Assembly: GCA_035512495.1 (NCBI GenBank)
Contig: DATKDW010000076.1
Span: forward strand, 1 to 41,021
Reading direction: 5' to 3'
Origin: Acidimicrobiales bacterium
GTDB lineage: Bacteria; Actinomycetota; Acidimicrobiia; Acidimicrobiales; CADCSY01
DNA length: 41,021 nucleotides
Shown: piece after piece, positions 22,915-35,021 of the stretch
How the letters are laid out: each line of letters starts with the position of its first letter
Numbering within the stretch: position 1 is the stretch's first letter
Notes under the pieces: generated by a model
What the model was told of the DNA's origin: nothing
Databases searched by the model: none
What the model saw: only the letters and a program-made list of their open reading frames with translations
Position numbers and translations under genes: made by a program

Positions 22915-24641
22915 ATGAAGCTGACCGGGGCCCAGGCCCTCATCAAGAGCCTCGAGATGGAGCAGGTGGAGGTCATGTTCGGCCTTCCCGGTGGCGCCAT
23001 CCTGCCGGTCTACGACCCCATCATCGACAGCTCGATCCGCCACATCCTGGTGCGCCACGAGCAGGGTGCCGGCCACATGGCCGAGGGCTACGCCATGGCC
23101 ACCGGCCGGCCGGGCGTGGCCATGGTCACGAGCGGCCCGGCGGCGACCAACATCGTCACCCCCCTGTGCAACGCCTACATGGACTCCACCCCGCTGGTGG
23201 TCGTCACCGGCCAGGTGCCCTACTCCGCCATCGGCACCGACGCCTTCCAGGAGTGCGACACCACCGGCATCACCATGTCGATCACCAAGCACAACTGGCT
23301 GCTCTCCGACGCCCAGGACATCCCAAACGTGGTGCGCGAGGCCTTCCACATCGCCACCACAGGCCGTCCCGGCCCGGTGCTGATCGACATCCCCAAGGAC
23401 GTCTCCACCGCCACCATGGACTGGCACTGGCCCGACTCGCTCGACCTGCCGGGCTACAAGCCCACCACCATCGGCCACCCGAAGATGATCAAGGAAGCGG
23501 CTCGGCTCATCCTGGAGTCGCGCCAGCCGGTGATCTACGCCGGCGGCGGCATCCTCAAGGCGCGGGCCGCCGAGGCGCTGAAGGAGCTGGTCGAGCTCAC
23601 CGGCATCCACGTGGTCACCACCCTCATGGCCCGGGGCGCCTTCCCCGACGACCACGAGCTGTGCCTCGGCATGCCGGGCATGCACGGCAACTACACCGCC
23701 GTCACCTCCATGCAGCGGGCCGACCTGCTCATCGCCCTCGGCGCACGCTTCGACGATCGGGTCACCGGCAAGCTCGACGGCTTCGCCCCCGACGCCAAGA
23801 TCATCCACGTCGACATCGACCCGGCCGAGCTGGGCAAGGTGCGCAACCCTGACGTGCCCATCGTGGGCGACTGCCGCCTGGTCATCGAGGACCTGATCTC
23901 CGCCATCCGCGACCTCCAGGCCGGCGGCATCGAGGCTCCCGACCGCAGCGCCTGGCGCACCACCATCAGCGGCTGGCAGGAGCAGTTCCCCTACGGCTAC
24001 GAACCCCACGAGGAGGGCGACGCCCTCAAGCCGCAGTCCGTCATCGAGGCCCTGCGCGACTCGGCGCCCGACGACGCCATCGTCTGCTCGGGCGTGGGCC
24101 AGCACCAGATGTGGGCCAGCCAGTACTGGCGCTACAACCACCCCTACACCTGGATCAACTCCGGGGGCCTCGGCACCATGGGCTTCGCCGTCCCGGCCGC
24201 CATCGGGGCCAAGGTGGGCATGCCCGACCGCATGGTCTGGGCGATCGACGGTGACGGCTGCTTCCAGATGACCGCCCAGGAGCTCGTCACCGCCACCACC
24301 GAGCGCATCCCGGTCAAGATCGCCATCTTGAACAACGCCTACCTCGGCATGGTCCGCCAGTGGCAGGAGATGTTCTACGACGAGCGCTACTCCGAGGTGT
24401 ACCTCTCGCCCGACGTCCCCGACTACGTGAAGTGGGCCGAAGCCATGGGCTGCGTGGGCCTGCGGGCGGAGTCGCCCGAGGAGGTCCAGCCCGTCATCGA
24501 CAAGGCCAACGAGATCGACGACCGACCCGTGGTGATCGACTTCCGCACCGACAGCCGGGAGAAGGTCTTCCCGATGGTCGCCTCTGGCGCCACCAACGAC
24601 GACATCCAGGTGCCGCCGTTCCAACAGCGGAAGGACATCTG

Positions 24642-24642
<1 letters not shown>
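22915..24642 (+). CDS. ilvB: Acetolactate synthase large (catalytic) subunit
   Basis: A 575-residue thiamine-diphosphate enzyme making acetolactate and acetohydroxybutyrate, the first common step to branched-chain amino acids. Visible marks are the catalytic Glu49 in [15 protein letters not shown], the FAD-region segment [18 protein letters not shown] and the ThDP/Mg motif GDGCFQM near residues 447-453 ending in NN of [15 protein letters not shown] lies 6 nt before ATG 22915. Expression is probably controlled by the attenuator upstream. The stop overlaps the ilvN start by one base (TGATG), consistent with co-translation of the two subunits. Confidence 0.97.
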
Positions 24643-26203
<1,561 letters not shown>

Positions 26204-26287
26204 TCCAGGACCCGCACCATTGCCGACACCCGATCCGCCCGAGCGGGCAGACTCGTACCACTGGACGACCTCGACACGGGAGATCCG

Positions 26288-26368
26288 ATGACGCGAGCGA
26301 GCAGCTGCACCACACTTCCTCCGATCCGCAACACCATGTGGGTCGAAGCACGGTTCGGGCACCGCTGA
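26288..26368 (+). CDS. Possible upstream small ORF coupled to egtB
   Basis: ATG 26288 opens a 26-residue frame that ends at TGA 26366-26368, overlapping the egtB ATG by one base (TGATG). GGGAGA lies 4 nt before the ATG, a better ribosome site than anything in front of egtB itself. The peptide begins MTRASSCTTLPPIRNTM and ends in Arg; it has one Cys and one His but no clear domain. It may serve to load ribosomes onto egtB or to regulate it; a chance ORF cannot be excluded. Confidence 0.4.
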   Translation: MTRASSCTTLPPIRNTMWVEARFGHR

Positions 26369-27687
26369 TGGCGGTCACCGCATCATCGGGCACCGCCAGC
26401 GAGGCGACCGACGTGATCGACCGCGAGGCGCTGCTCGACCGCTACCAGGCCACCCGCGACGCCACCGAGCGCCTCGCCGCCGTCCTCGCCCCCGAGGACC
26501 AGGTGGTCCAGACGATGCCCGACGTGAGCCCCACCAAGTGGCATCGGGCCCACGTCACCTGGTTCTTCGAGACCTTCCTGCTCGGTGAGCTGGCGCCGGG
26601 CCACGAGCCGTTCCACCCGGGCTTCGGCTACCTCTTCAACAGCTACTACGAGCAGGTGGGGGAGCGTCACCCACGGGCCGAGCGGGGTCTCATCTCCCGG
26701 CCCACCGTCGCCGAGGTCGGTGAGTACCGCCGGGCTGTCGACGCTGCCATGGCCGGCCTCGTGGCCGCCGTGGACGAGCGCACCTGGACCGGGCTGGCCG
26801 CGCCGAGGATCGAGCTCGGGGTCCACCACGAGCAGCAGCACCAGGAGCTGCTGCTCATGGACATCAAGCACGTGCTCTCGTGCAACCCCCTGGCCCCGGC
26901 GTACGTGCCCGACGAGTGCGACCCGGCCGTCGACCTCACCCCGCAGGGCTGGGTCGACCTGGAGGGAGGGCTGGTGGAGGTCGGCGGGGAGCCCGATGGC
27001 TTCTCGTTCGACAACGAAGCCCCCCGGCACCCGGTGTTCCTCCAGCCCTACCGGCTGGCCAACCGCCTCGTCACCAACGGCGAGTGGCTGACCTTCATCG
27101 ACGACGGCGGCTACGAGCGGGCCGAGCTTTGGCTCTCCGACGGTTGGGCGGCGGTGCAGGCCGAGGGTTGGGGTTCGCCGCTCCACTGGCGGCGGGAAGG
27201 CGACGCCTGGCGGATCTTCACCCTCGCCGGTGAGCGGCCGGTAGACCTGGCCGAGCCGGTCTGCCATGTGAGCCACTACGAGGCCGACGCCTTCGCCCGC
27301 TGGGCGGGCTGCCGCCTGCCCCTCGAGGCGGAGTGGGAGCATGCCGTGGCTGGTCAGGCGGTGGAGGGCAACCTGCTCGATCCCCACGCTCCCGCCACCG
27401 GGGCGCCGCACCCCCGCCCCGCTCCGGCTGCCGCCGGTGGAGGGGTGCGCCAGGCCTTCGGCGACGTGTGGGAGTGGACCTCCAGCCCCTATGTGGCCTA
27501 CCCGGGCTTCCGGCCGGCCGAGGGGGCGATCGGTGAGTACAACGGCAAGTTCATGTCCAACCAGGTGGTGCTCCGCGGCGGGTCTTGCCTCACGCCTCGC
27601 GACCACGTTCGGCCGACCTACCGGAACTTCTTCCCGCCCTCGGCGCGGTGGCAGGCCGGTGGGTTGCGCCTGGCCGCCGACGCCTGA
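26368..27687 (+). CDS. egtB: Ergothioneine biosynthesis sulfoxide synthase EgtB
   Basis: A 439-residue non-heme iron enzyme joining gamma-glutamylcysteine or cysteine to trimethylhistidine with O2. The N-terminal DinB-like domain holds the iron His ligands: one in WHRAHVTWFFETF (residues 58-70) and the pair His154/His158 in HHEQQHQELLLMD. The C-terminal FGE-sulfatase domain shows VCHVSHYEADAFARWAGCRL, GDVWEWTSSPY and VLRGGSCLT. ATG 26368 overlaps the small upstream ORF stop; GTG 26413, preceded by GAGG, is an alternative. None of egtA, egtC, egtD or egtE is in the window, so the pathway genes are split. Confidence 0.93.
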   Translation: MAVTASSGTASEATDVIDREALLDRYQATRDATERLAAVLAPEDQVVQTMPDVSPTKWHRAHVTWFFETFLLGELAPGHEPFHPGFGYLFNSYYEQVGERHPRAERGLISRPTVAEVGEYRRAVDAAMAGLVAAVDERTWTGLAAPRIELGVHHEQQHQELLLMDIKHVLSCNPLAPAYVPDECDPAVDLTPQGWVDLEGGLVEVGGEPDGFSFDNEAPRHPVFLQPYRLANRLVTNGEWLTFIDDGGYERAELWLSDGWAAVQAEGWGSPLHWRREGDAWRIFTLAGERPVDLAEPVCHVSHYEADAFARWAGCRLPLEAEWEHAVAGQAVEGNLLDPHAPATGAPHPRPAPAAAGGGVRQAFGDVWEWTSSPYVAYPGFRPAEGAIGEYNGKFMSNQVVLRGGSCLTPRDHVRPTYRNFFPPSARWQAGGLRLAADA

Positions 27688-27695
27688 CCGCCCGT

Positions 27696-27712
27696 CGCGG
27701 TCCCGGGCCGCG
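27696..27712 (+). terminator. Weak candidate terminator hairpin after egtB
   Basis: CGCGG (27696-27700) pairs with CCGCG (27708-27712) around a 7-nt loop that itself contains CCCGGG. There is no T-run, so it would be of the T-less type at best. It sits between the egtB stop and the next promoter. Confidence 0.25.
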
Positions 27713-27740
27713 ATCGGGTCGGGGGCACGGGGCCCGGCGC

Positions 27741-27746
27741 TAGCGT
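27741..27746 (+). promoter_or_regulatory. Candidate -10 box (TAGCGT) of the PP2C-STAS pair
   Basis: TAGCGT ends 7 nt before GTG 27754, the same arrangement as at ilvD and the ABC operon. It argues for GTG 27754 over the GTG at 27745, which lies inside the box. Confidence 0.5.
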
Positions 27747-27753
27747 GATCGTC

Positions 27754-29358
27754 GTGGGAGGCGAGAGCACCGCTCGTTTCGTCGCGTCATCGCGCACGTG
27801 GCGGGCGGCCAGAGGCGGGTCGTGGCATCGCCGCGTGCTCGACGCCGTCGCCGACGCGGTGCTGGTGCTCGACCCGGACGACGTCGTCACCTATGCCAAC
27901 GACGCGGCCGTCACGCTGCTCGCCCGGCCCGCTGACGTCCTGGTCGGGTCCCACCTGGCCGACCTGGCGGCACCCGGGCCGGCCGCACCGCTCCCGCTCG
28001 AGCCGATCGGGGAGGGTCTCCCTGAGGAGCGGCCGGTCGCCGACGTGTGGGTCCTGCCCGATGGCACCCCAATCCCGGTCGAGGTCCTCTCGGCCCCGCT
28101 CCTGGGCCCGGGCGGCCAGGAGGGCATCGTGTTGACCCTTCGACCGGCGATCGTCCGCGACGGGTCCCTCTACGAGATCGAGCTGCTCCGCCTCACCGCC
28201 AGCGAGCAGGCGCAGCGGACGAACGTCCACCAGCTCCAGGAGGCGGTGCAGCCGCCCCAGCCCGAGGTCGACGGTGTCGAGCTCGGCGTCCACTACCTCT
28301 CGGCCGACCGGTCGGCTCCGACCGGCGGTGACCTCTACGACTGGCAGGTCCTGCCCGACGGCGACCTCCACCTCCTCGTCGTCGACGTGATCGGCAAGGG
28401 GGTGGCGGCCACCAAGGACGCTCTGGCGGTGGTCCACGTGCTGCGGGTGCTGGTGCTCGAGGGCTTCCCCATGGACCGCCTCGTCGAACGTGCCGACGAC
28501 CTCCTCGCCCGCACGAACCGCGACCTCGTGGCCACGGTCCTCGTGGGTCGCTACACGCCCGCCACCGGACGCCTGGTGCTGGCCGGCGGCGGCCACCCAC
28601 CGCTGCTGGTCGTCCGCTCCGACGGTGAGGTCGAGGAGGTGGCGGCGCCGGGGATCCCCCTGGGCTGGCCGGGTGCCGGCAGCTTCAAGCTCACCGAGGT
28701 CCACCTCGGTCGGTCGGAGACGGCGGTGCTCTACACCGACGGCCTCATCGAGGCCCGACGGGACATCCTCGCCGGCATCGCCGACCTCAAGACGGCGGCC
28801 GCCGAGACCTCGGGGTACCCGGCCCGACACCTCCCTCGTGTGCTCATCGAGCGTGCCCTGGCCGGGGCCCAGCGTCACGACGACAGCCTGGCCCTCGTGG
28901 TCCGCAGGCGCTGTCCACCACCGCCGGACGGAACCCGTCTGCTGGGCCCGTTCGAGCACCGGTTCACGCCGCACCTGGTGTCGGTCCCCGTGGCCCGATC
29001 GCTGTTCGGTGACTGGCTGCGCCATCAGGGCCTCGACGAGGCGACCGTGGCCGACCAGCTGTTGGTCGCCTCCGAGCTGTGCACCAACGCGGTGTGCTTC
29101 GCCACCGGATCGGTGGGCAGCATCACCCTGCGGGGCGAGGCCCGCGGCACCGACCTGGTGGTCGAGGTCGCCGACGACGGCGGCGGGTTCACCCAGGAGC
29201 TCACCCGTTTCGCAGAGCTGCCGACCCCGGAGCAGCTCACCGGTCGTGGTCTCTTCATCGTCGATGCCATGGTGGACGAGCTCATCGTCAACCAGTCGTG
29301 GGACCGCACGGTCGTCAGCGCCACCCGCCACGCCGTCTTTCCGGAGGAGTCCGAGTGA
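27754..29358 (+). CDS. PAS - PP2C phosphatase - HATPase partner-switching regulator
   Basis: A 534-residue three-domain protein. Residues about 25-125 are a PAS sensor (VLDAVADAVLVLDPDDVVTY). Residues about 165-385 are a SpoIIE/RsbU-type PP2C phosphatase, with metal-binding Asp in GGDLYDW, VVDVIGKGVAA and HDDSLALVV. Residues about 400-530 are an RsbW-type ATPase: N-box ELCTNAV, VADDGGGF and TGRGLFIVDAM. It likely both dephosphorylates and phosphorylates STAS antagonists in response to a PAS-bound signal. Its stop overlaps the STAS gene (GTGA). No sigma factor gene is near. Confidence 0.88.
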   Translation: MGGESTARFVASSRTWRAARGGSWHRRVLDAVADAVLVLDPDDVVTYANDAAVTLLARPADVLVGSHLADLAAPGPAAPLPLEPIGEGLPEERPVADVWVLPDGTPIPVEVLSAPLLGPGGQEGIVLTLRPAIVRDGSLYEIELLRLTASEQAQRTNVHQLQEAVQPPQPEVDGVELGVHYLSADRSAPTGGDLYDWQVLPDGDLHLLVVDVIGKGVAATKDALAVVHVLRVLVLEGFPMDRLVERADDLLARTNRDLVATVLVGRYTPATGRLVLAGGGHPPLLVVRSDGEVEEVAAPGIPLGWPGAGSFKLTEVHLGRSETAVLYTDGLIEARRDILAGIADLKTAAAETSGYPARHLPRVLIERALAGAQRHDDSLALVVRRRCPPPPDGTRLLGPFEHRFTPHLVSVPVARSLFGDWLRHQGLDEATVADQLLVASELCTNAVCFATGSVGSITLRGEARGTDLVVEVADDGGGFTQELTRFAELPTPEQLTGRGLFIVDAMVDELIVNQSWDRTVVSATRHAVFPEESE

Positions 29359-29699
29359 CCGACCCCGCTGACCACGCCACCTCTGACGCCCCATCCTTCG
29401 ACGTGGAGGTGGCGGCCGACGGCGCCCGGACCGTCCTCGCCCTGCGCGGCGAGCTCGACGCCTACACCGTCGCCCGCCTGGCCGAGGAGATCGTGAACCT
29501 CGGCGACATGGCCGGTCGCCACGTGATCCTCGACCTCGGTGCCGTCGGCTTCGTCGACTCCGCCGGGCTGTCGTCACTCGTCGCCGGCATCACCGCGGTG
29601 CGCGACGGCGGCGGGGCTGTCTCGATCCGGGCGGTGAGCCCCCAGCTCCGCAAGCTCTTCGAGATCACCGGCCTCACCCGGATGGTGACGCTCGAGTAG
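29355..29699 (+). CDS. STAS-domain anti-anti-sigma factor
   Basis: A 114-residue RsbV/SpoIIAA-like antagonist. The STAS core reads LALRGELDAYTVARLAEEI, then VILDLGAVGFVDSAGLSSLV; Ser69 in DSAGL is the expected phosphorylation site. The GTG overlaps the stop of the PP2C/kinase gene by 4 nt, and GGAGGAG lies upstream, so the two are made together and are presumably partners. It converges with the acyl-CoA synthetase gene, 21 bp away. The sigma factor or kinase it finally controls is outside the window. Confidence 0.92.
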   Translation: MTDPADHATSDAPSFDVEVAADGARTVLALRGELDAYTVARLAEEIVNLGDMAGRHVILDLGAVGFVDSAGLSSLVAGITAVRDGGGAVSIRAVSPQLRKLFEITGLTRMVTLE

Positions 29700-29720
29700 C
29701 ACCGGAGACGGGCCGAGGAC

Positions 29721-31445
29721 CTACATCGTCTCGGCGAAGCTCACCTCTCCCTCGCCCCGCAGCACGTTCTTGAGCAGCTTGCCCGAGGCGTTGCGCGGGA
29801 GCTTGTCGTCGACGAGCTCGACGTAGGCCGGGACCTTGAAGTTGGCGAGTGCCTCGGCCACCCACGACCTGACCTCGTCCTCGCTGATGGACGCCCCCGG
29901 CTCGACCTGGACGACCGCCTTGACCTCCTCGCCGAGGCTCGGGTGGGCCACGCCGATGACGGCGGCGTCGGCCACGGCCGGGTGCTCGACCAGCCGGTTC
30001 TCGATCTCGACGCAGTAGATGTTCTCGCCGCCCCGGATGATCATGTCCTTGGCCCGGTCGGTGATGTAGAGGAAGCCCTCGTCGTCGAGGTAGCCCACGT
30101 CGCCGGAGTGCAACCAGCCGTCGGTCACCGCCTCGGCCGAGGCCTCGGGCTTGCCCCAGTACCCGGGCATGATGATCGGACCCTTGATCCAGATCTCGCC
30201 GGTCGCACCGGTGGGGACGTCGTTGCCGTCGGCGTCGACGACCCGGAGGTCGACCACGGGCATGGCCCGCCCCACGGAGTCCGGCCGGTCGAGGAAGTCC
30301 TGGCCGCTGTTGACGGTGGCGACCGAGCTGGACTCGGTGAGGCCGTAGGCGTTGCCGAGCGTGCGCACGTTGGGGAACGTCTCCTGCACCCGACGCTGCA
30401 GCTCGCCGGCGGAGGGGGAGCCGCCGTAGGCGACGGAGGTGACCGACGAGAGGTCGTGGTCGTGGCGCTCGGGGTGCTCCACAAGCCTCCAGACCATGGT
30501 GGGCACGGTGGCCCAGACCGTGACCTTCTCCTGCTCGATGAGCTCCATGGCCTTCACCGGTTCGAAGCGGCCCTGGGGGATCACCAGCTTGATGCCGCCG
30601 AGCAGGCCGACCACGAGGCCCGAGTGGCAGCCCGAGACGTGGAAGAGCGGGGAGGTGAGCAGTGAGGCATTCTGGGTGCTCTGGTCGAAGACGGCGCCGC
30701 CACCGAGCATGCCCCCGGCGATGGCGTTGTACATCGTGTTCTGGAGGTTGGCGATCATCGACCGGTGGGTGGAGATGGCGCCCTTGGGCTTCCCGGTGGT
30801 GCCGCTGGTGTAGAAGATGACCGCCGGGTCGGCCTCGTCGATCGGCGTGTCGCGCATGGTGGGCGTGGGGTCGGCGGTGAGCTCGGCGAAGCGGCGGACG
30901 GCCACCCCCGAGGCCCCGGCGTCCGGGAAGTCGCCAGGGTCGGCGTCGATGAGGTAGACGGCCTCGAGGTCTGGCAGGTCGCCGAGGCGGTCGGCGATCC
31001 GCTCGAAGCGGCCGCGGTCGGCCACGAGCACCTTCGAGCCGGAGTCCTGGAGCCCGTAGACGATCTCCTCGGTCTTCCACCACCCGTTGAGGCCCACGAG
31101 GATGGCGCCGAGGTCGACGGTCGCCCAGAAGGCCAGGCACCACTCGGGGTTGTTGGCCGACAGCACGGCCACCCGGTCGCTGTGCCCGACGCCGCAGTCG
31201 TCCCGCAGGTGGTTCGAGACCGAGTTGGCCTCGGCGATGAACGTGGCGAAGCCCCAGCGGCGGTTGCCGTAGACGATGAAGGTCTGGTCGTCGCCCCGGG
31301 CGGCGCCGAGCTCGGCGACGACCCGCAACGAGGGGAGACGCTCCTTGTAGGCCTTCATCTCCACGCCGTCGATCACCTCGGTGGTGACCTCGAACATGCC
31401 TCCCGGTCCGGTCAGCTCGGCATGGACCTCGGCTCTGGTCGGCAT
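29721..31445 (-). CDS. Fatty-acyl-CoA synthetase (AMP-forming ligase)
   Basis: A 574-residue member of the ANL adenylate-forming family. The phosphate loop is YTSGTTGKPKGA near residues 212-223; further motifs are YGLTESSS, GWLHSGDVGYLDDEGFL, DRAKDMIIRGGENIY and the C-terminal catalytic Lys in NASGKLLKNVLR. It should activate a medium- or long-chain fatty acid, or a related carboxylate, to the CoA thioester; the exact chain cannot be told. GAGGGAG precedes ATG 31445. The gene stands alone and may be controlled through the palindrome at 31496-31513. Confidence 0.92.
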   Translation of the reverse strand: MPTRAEVHAELTGPGGMFEVTTEVIDGVEMKAYKERLPSLRVVAELGAARGDDQTFIVYGNRRWGFATFIAEANSVSNHLRDDCGVGHSDRVAVLSANNPEWCLAFWATVDLGAILVGLNGWWKTEEIVYGLQDSGSKVLVADRGRFERIADRLGDLPDLEAVYLIDADPGDFPDAGASGVAVRRFAELTADPTPTMRDTPIDEADPAVIFYTSGTTGKPKGAISTHRSMIANLQNTMYNAIAGGMLGGGAVFDQSTQNASLLTSPLFHVSGCHSGLVVGLLGGIKLVIPQGRFEPVKAMELIEQEKVTVWATVPTMVWRLVEHPERHDHDLSSVTSVAYGGSPSAGELQRRVQETFPNVRTLGNAYGLTESSSVATVNSGQDFLDRPDSVGRAMPVVDLRVVDADGNDVPTGATGEIWIKGPIIMPGYWGKPEASAEAVTDGWLHSGDVGYLDDEGFLYITDRAKDMIIRGGENIYCVEIENRLVEHPAVADAAVIGVAHPSLGEEVKAVVQVEPGASISEDEVRSWVAEALANFKVPAYVELVDDKLPRNASGKLLKNVLRGEGEVSFAETM

Positions 31446-31495
31446 CTGGCTGGTCTCCCTCGGTGTCGGTTTCGCGGAGAGATCCTGCCACGTTC

Positions 31496-31513
31496 GCTGA
31501 CGTCGATGTCAGC
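31496..31513. promoter_or_regulatory. 18-bp imperfect palindrome upstream of the acyl-CoA synthetase
   Basis: GCTGACGTCGATGTCAGC is a palindrome with one mismatched base pair, 51 bp before the acyl-CoA synthetase ATG. It covers the likely -35 region of a promoter whose -10 may be CAGGAT (minus strand, 31487-31482). This is the size and place of an operator for a TetR- or GntR-type fatty-acid regulator. Confidence 0.5.
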
Positions 31514-31553
31514 GGCGAACCGGCGTGGCCCCGGGCCCGCCGCCGGGGAGGCG

Positions 31554-32704
<1,151 letters not shown>

Positions 32705-32752
32705 GCGGGAGCCCTCCACACCGGCGAATCCGATCAGGAGCGACCACCCCCC

Positions 32753-33943
32753 ATGTCCAGGATCTCCGCCCGCATCGCCGCGATCGCCGAGTCGGCGACC
32801 CTCGCAGTCGACGCCAAGTACAAGGCCCTGAAGGCTGCCGGCGAGGACGTCATCGGCTTCGGCGCAGGCGAGCCCGACTTCCCCACGCCCGACCACATCG
32901 TGGAGGCGGCCGTGGCCGCCTGCCGCGACCCCAGGAACCACAAGTACTCGCCCGCCGCCGGGCTCCCCGAGCTGCGAGAGGCCATCGCCGTCAAGACCCT
33001 CCGCGACTCCGGCTACCAGGTCGCCGCCAAGCAGGTGCTGGTCACCAACGGCGGCAAGCATGCCCTCTACAGCACCTTCGCCACGCTGCTCGACCCCGGC
33101 GACGAGGTGCTGCTGCCGGCGCCCTACTGGACCACCTACCCCGAGCCGATCGCCCTCGCCGGTGGCGTCCCCGTGGTCCTGCCGACCGACGTCTCCACCG
33201 GCTTCAAGGTCAGTCTCGACCAGCTCGACGCGGCCGTCACCGAGCGGACCAAGGTCCTGGTGTTCGTCTCTCCCTCCAACCCCACCGGTGCGGTGTACTC
33301 GCCCGCCCAGGTGGAGGCGGTTGGCCGCTGGGCGCTCGAGCGCGGCATCTGGGTCGTCACCGACGAGATCTACGAGCACCTCACCTACGGCGACCACGTG
33401 TTCTCGTCGATGCCGGTGCTCGTCCCCGAGCTGGCCGACCGCTGCGTGGTGACCAACGGGGTGGCCAAGACCTACGCCATGACCGGCTGGCGGGTGGGGT
33501 GGATGGTCGGCCCGGCCGACGTGGTGAAGGCTGCGGCCAACCTCCAGTCGCACGCCACGTCCAACGTGGCCAACGTCTCCCAGCGGGCTGCCCTGGCCGC
33601 GGTGTCGGGTGGCCTCGACGACGTCGTCGCCATGCGCAGCGCCTTCGACCGCCGGCGCCAGACGATGCACTCGATGCTCCAGACCATCCCCGGGGTCGAG
33701 TGCGCCGAGCCGGAGGGAGCGTTCTACGCCTTCCCCTCGTTCGAGGGCGCCCTCGGCCGACCTCTCCGCGGCCGCACGCCGGCGACCTCGCTCGAGCTCT
33801 GCGAGCTGATCCTCGAGGAGGCCAAGGTGGCCCTCATCCCCGGGGAGGCGTTCGGCGCTCCGGGCTACGCTCGGCTGTCGTTCGCCTTGGGCGACGACGA
33901 CCTCGCCGAGGGCGTCCGCCGCATCGCCGACCTGCTCGCCTGA
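32753..33943 (+). CDS. Class I pyridoxal-phosphate aminotransferase (aspartate type)
   Basis: A 396-residue fold-type I aminotransferase of the aspartate aminotransferase Ib group. Marks are [46 protein letters not shown], the PLP Lys239 in [16 protein letters not shown] and the substrate Arg in [13 protein letters not shown]. It likely interconverts aspartate/oxaloacetate with glutamate, though other amino acids are possible. CAGGAG lies 12 nt before ATG 32753. Its 3' end overlaps the convergent SLH gene by 79 bp. Confidence 0.92.
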   Translation: MSRISARIAAIAESATLAVDAKYKALKAAGEDVIGFGAGEPDFPTPDHIVEAAVAACRDPRNHKYSPAAGLPELREAIAVKTLRDSGYQVAAKQVLVTNGGKHALYSTFATLLDPGDEVLLPAPYWTTYPEPIALAGGVPVVLPTDVSTGFKVSLDQLDAAVTERTKVLVFVSPSNPTGAVYSPAQVEAVGRWALERGIWVVTDEIYEHLTYGDHVFSSMPVLVPELADRCVVTNGVAKTYAMTGWRVGWMVGPADVVKAAANLQSHATSNVANVSQRAALAAVSGGLDDVVAMRSAFDRRRQTMHSMLQTIPGVECAEPEGAFYAFPSFEGALGRPLRGRTPATSLELCELILEEAKVALIPGEAFGAPGYARLSFALGDDDLAEGVRRIADLLA

Positions 33944-34896
33944 TCCGGGAGCTCGGCGGCGCCCTGCTCGACCCAGAGGTCGAGGGTCCGGGCGAGGATC
34001 ACCGCCAGCTGCGCCCGGTCGACGGGGACGTCGGGCCGGAACGTCGCACCGCTCCCGGCGGCGATGCCGGCAAGGGCGACTGCCTCCACGTTGTCGGCGT
34101 GCGGGTGGTCGCGGAGGTCGAGGAACGGCCTGCCCACCGGAGCGGGCAGCTCCTCTCCGGTCAGCGCCGTGTGGGCGCGGGCCACCAGGCTCGACACCTC
34201 CGCACGACTGACGGTGGCGACGGGGGAGAAGGTGCCGCCGTCGGGGTCACCCATGAGCCCAGCCGCCGCCACCCGGGCGATCGCCGGCTGGTGGACGGAG
34301 CCCTCGGTGTCGTCGAAGCGAGCTCGGGCGACGGGGAGGTCGTGACCGGCGGCTGCCAACACCCGGTCGAGGAAGGAAGCCATCTGCTCGCGGGTCACCT
34401 GCGCCTCGCCTCCGTAGGTGCCACCCTCGGCTGTCACCACGCCCCACCACGACAGGCATCGCACGGCCTGCTCCTGCGCGGAGCCCGGTGCGAGGTCGTC
34501 GTAGCCGTGGTCGGGGAGGCGCTCGGACGGGCACGCCCCGTCGATGCCGCGTGGGTGGACCTCGTCCTCGGCCGCCACCAGCTGCATCAGCGCGGTGGGG
34601 GCCAACAGGAGCACGCTCACGAGGGCGAAGAGCCGGGTGGTGTTGCCGAGCTCGGTCGTGCGCGTCGCCCGGGCCGACCACGTGTTGTCGGCGAAGGCGG
34701 AGACGCCCAAGGCCACGAAGGCCGCCGCGGGGAGGCCGACGAGCCACCAGCCCGGCTCCATGGAGGAGTCGACCAGCCACAGGACGGAGAACCCCAGGCA
34801 GAGGGTGGTGACGAACAGGCACGCCGCCAGGACCAGGGCACCGCTGATGGTGGAGACCCGGGGCATCCCGAAGTGGTCGGCGGTCGTCGATGCCAT
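33865..34896 (-). CDS. Membrane protein with three SLH-like repeats
   Basis: A 343-residue protein. Three hydrophobic segments occupy the first 115 residues ([59 protein letters not shown]). Three S-layer-homology-like repeats follow: [26 protein letters not shown], then [25 protein letters not shown], then [28 protein letters not shown] repeats bind cell-wall polymers in Firmicutes; in actinobacteria the role is less clear. The Ser/Arg-rich tail of 26 residues is encoded opposite the aminotransferase C-terminus. ATG 34896 is chosen; GTG 34941 is a longer alternative. Confidence 0.8.
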   Translation of the reverse strand: MASTTADHFGMPRVSTISGALVLAACLFVTTLCLGFSVLWLVDSSMEPGWWLVGLPAAAFVALGVSAFADNTWSARATRTTELGNTTRLFALVSVLLLAPTALMQLVAAEDEVHPRGIDGACPSERLPDHGYDDLAPGSAQEQAVRCLSWWGVVTAEGGTYGGEAQVTREQMASFLDRVLAAAGHDLPVARARFDDTEGSVHQPAIARVAAAGLMGDPDGGTFSPVATVSRAEVSSLVARAHTALTGEELPAPVGRPFLDLRDHPHADNVEAVALAGIAAGSGATFRPDVPVDRAQLAVILARTLDLWVEQGAAELPDQASRSAMRRTPSARSSSPKANDSRA

Positions 34897-35010
34897 GGTT
34901 GGCACGTACCCGGAGGGCCGCTCGGCAAGGCGAGATCCCACCGACCGTCACCGAACTGGAACAGCGCCGGCGAGGCCGTTACCCGGTTCGCCATCGGGCC
35001 GGATCGGGGC

Positions 35011-35016
35011 CACGAT
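35011..35016 (+). promoter_or_regulatory. Candidate -10 box (CACGAT) of serA
   Basis: CACGAT, the same hexamer as before narK, ends 5 nt before the serA ATG at 35022. GGGG between them is too close to the ATG to act as a normal ribosome site. Moderate evidence only. Confidence 0.35.
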
Positions 35017-35021
35017 GGGGC

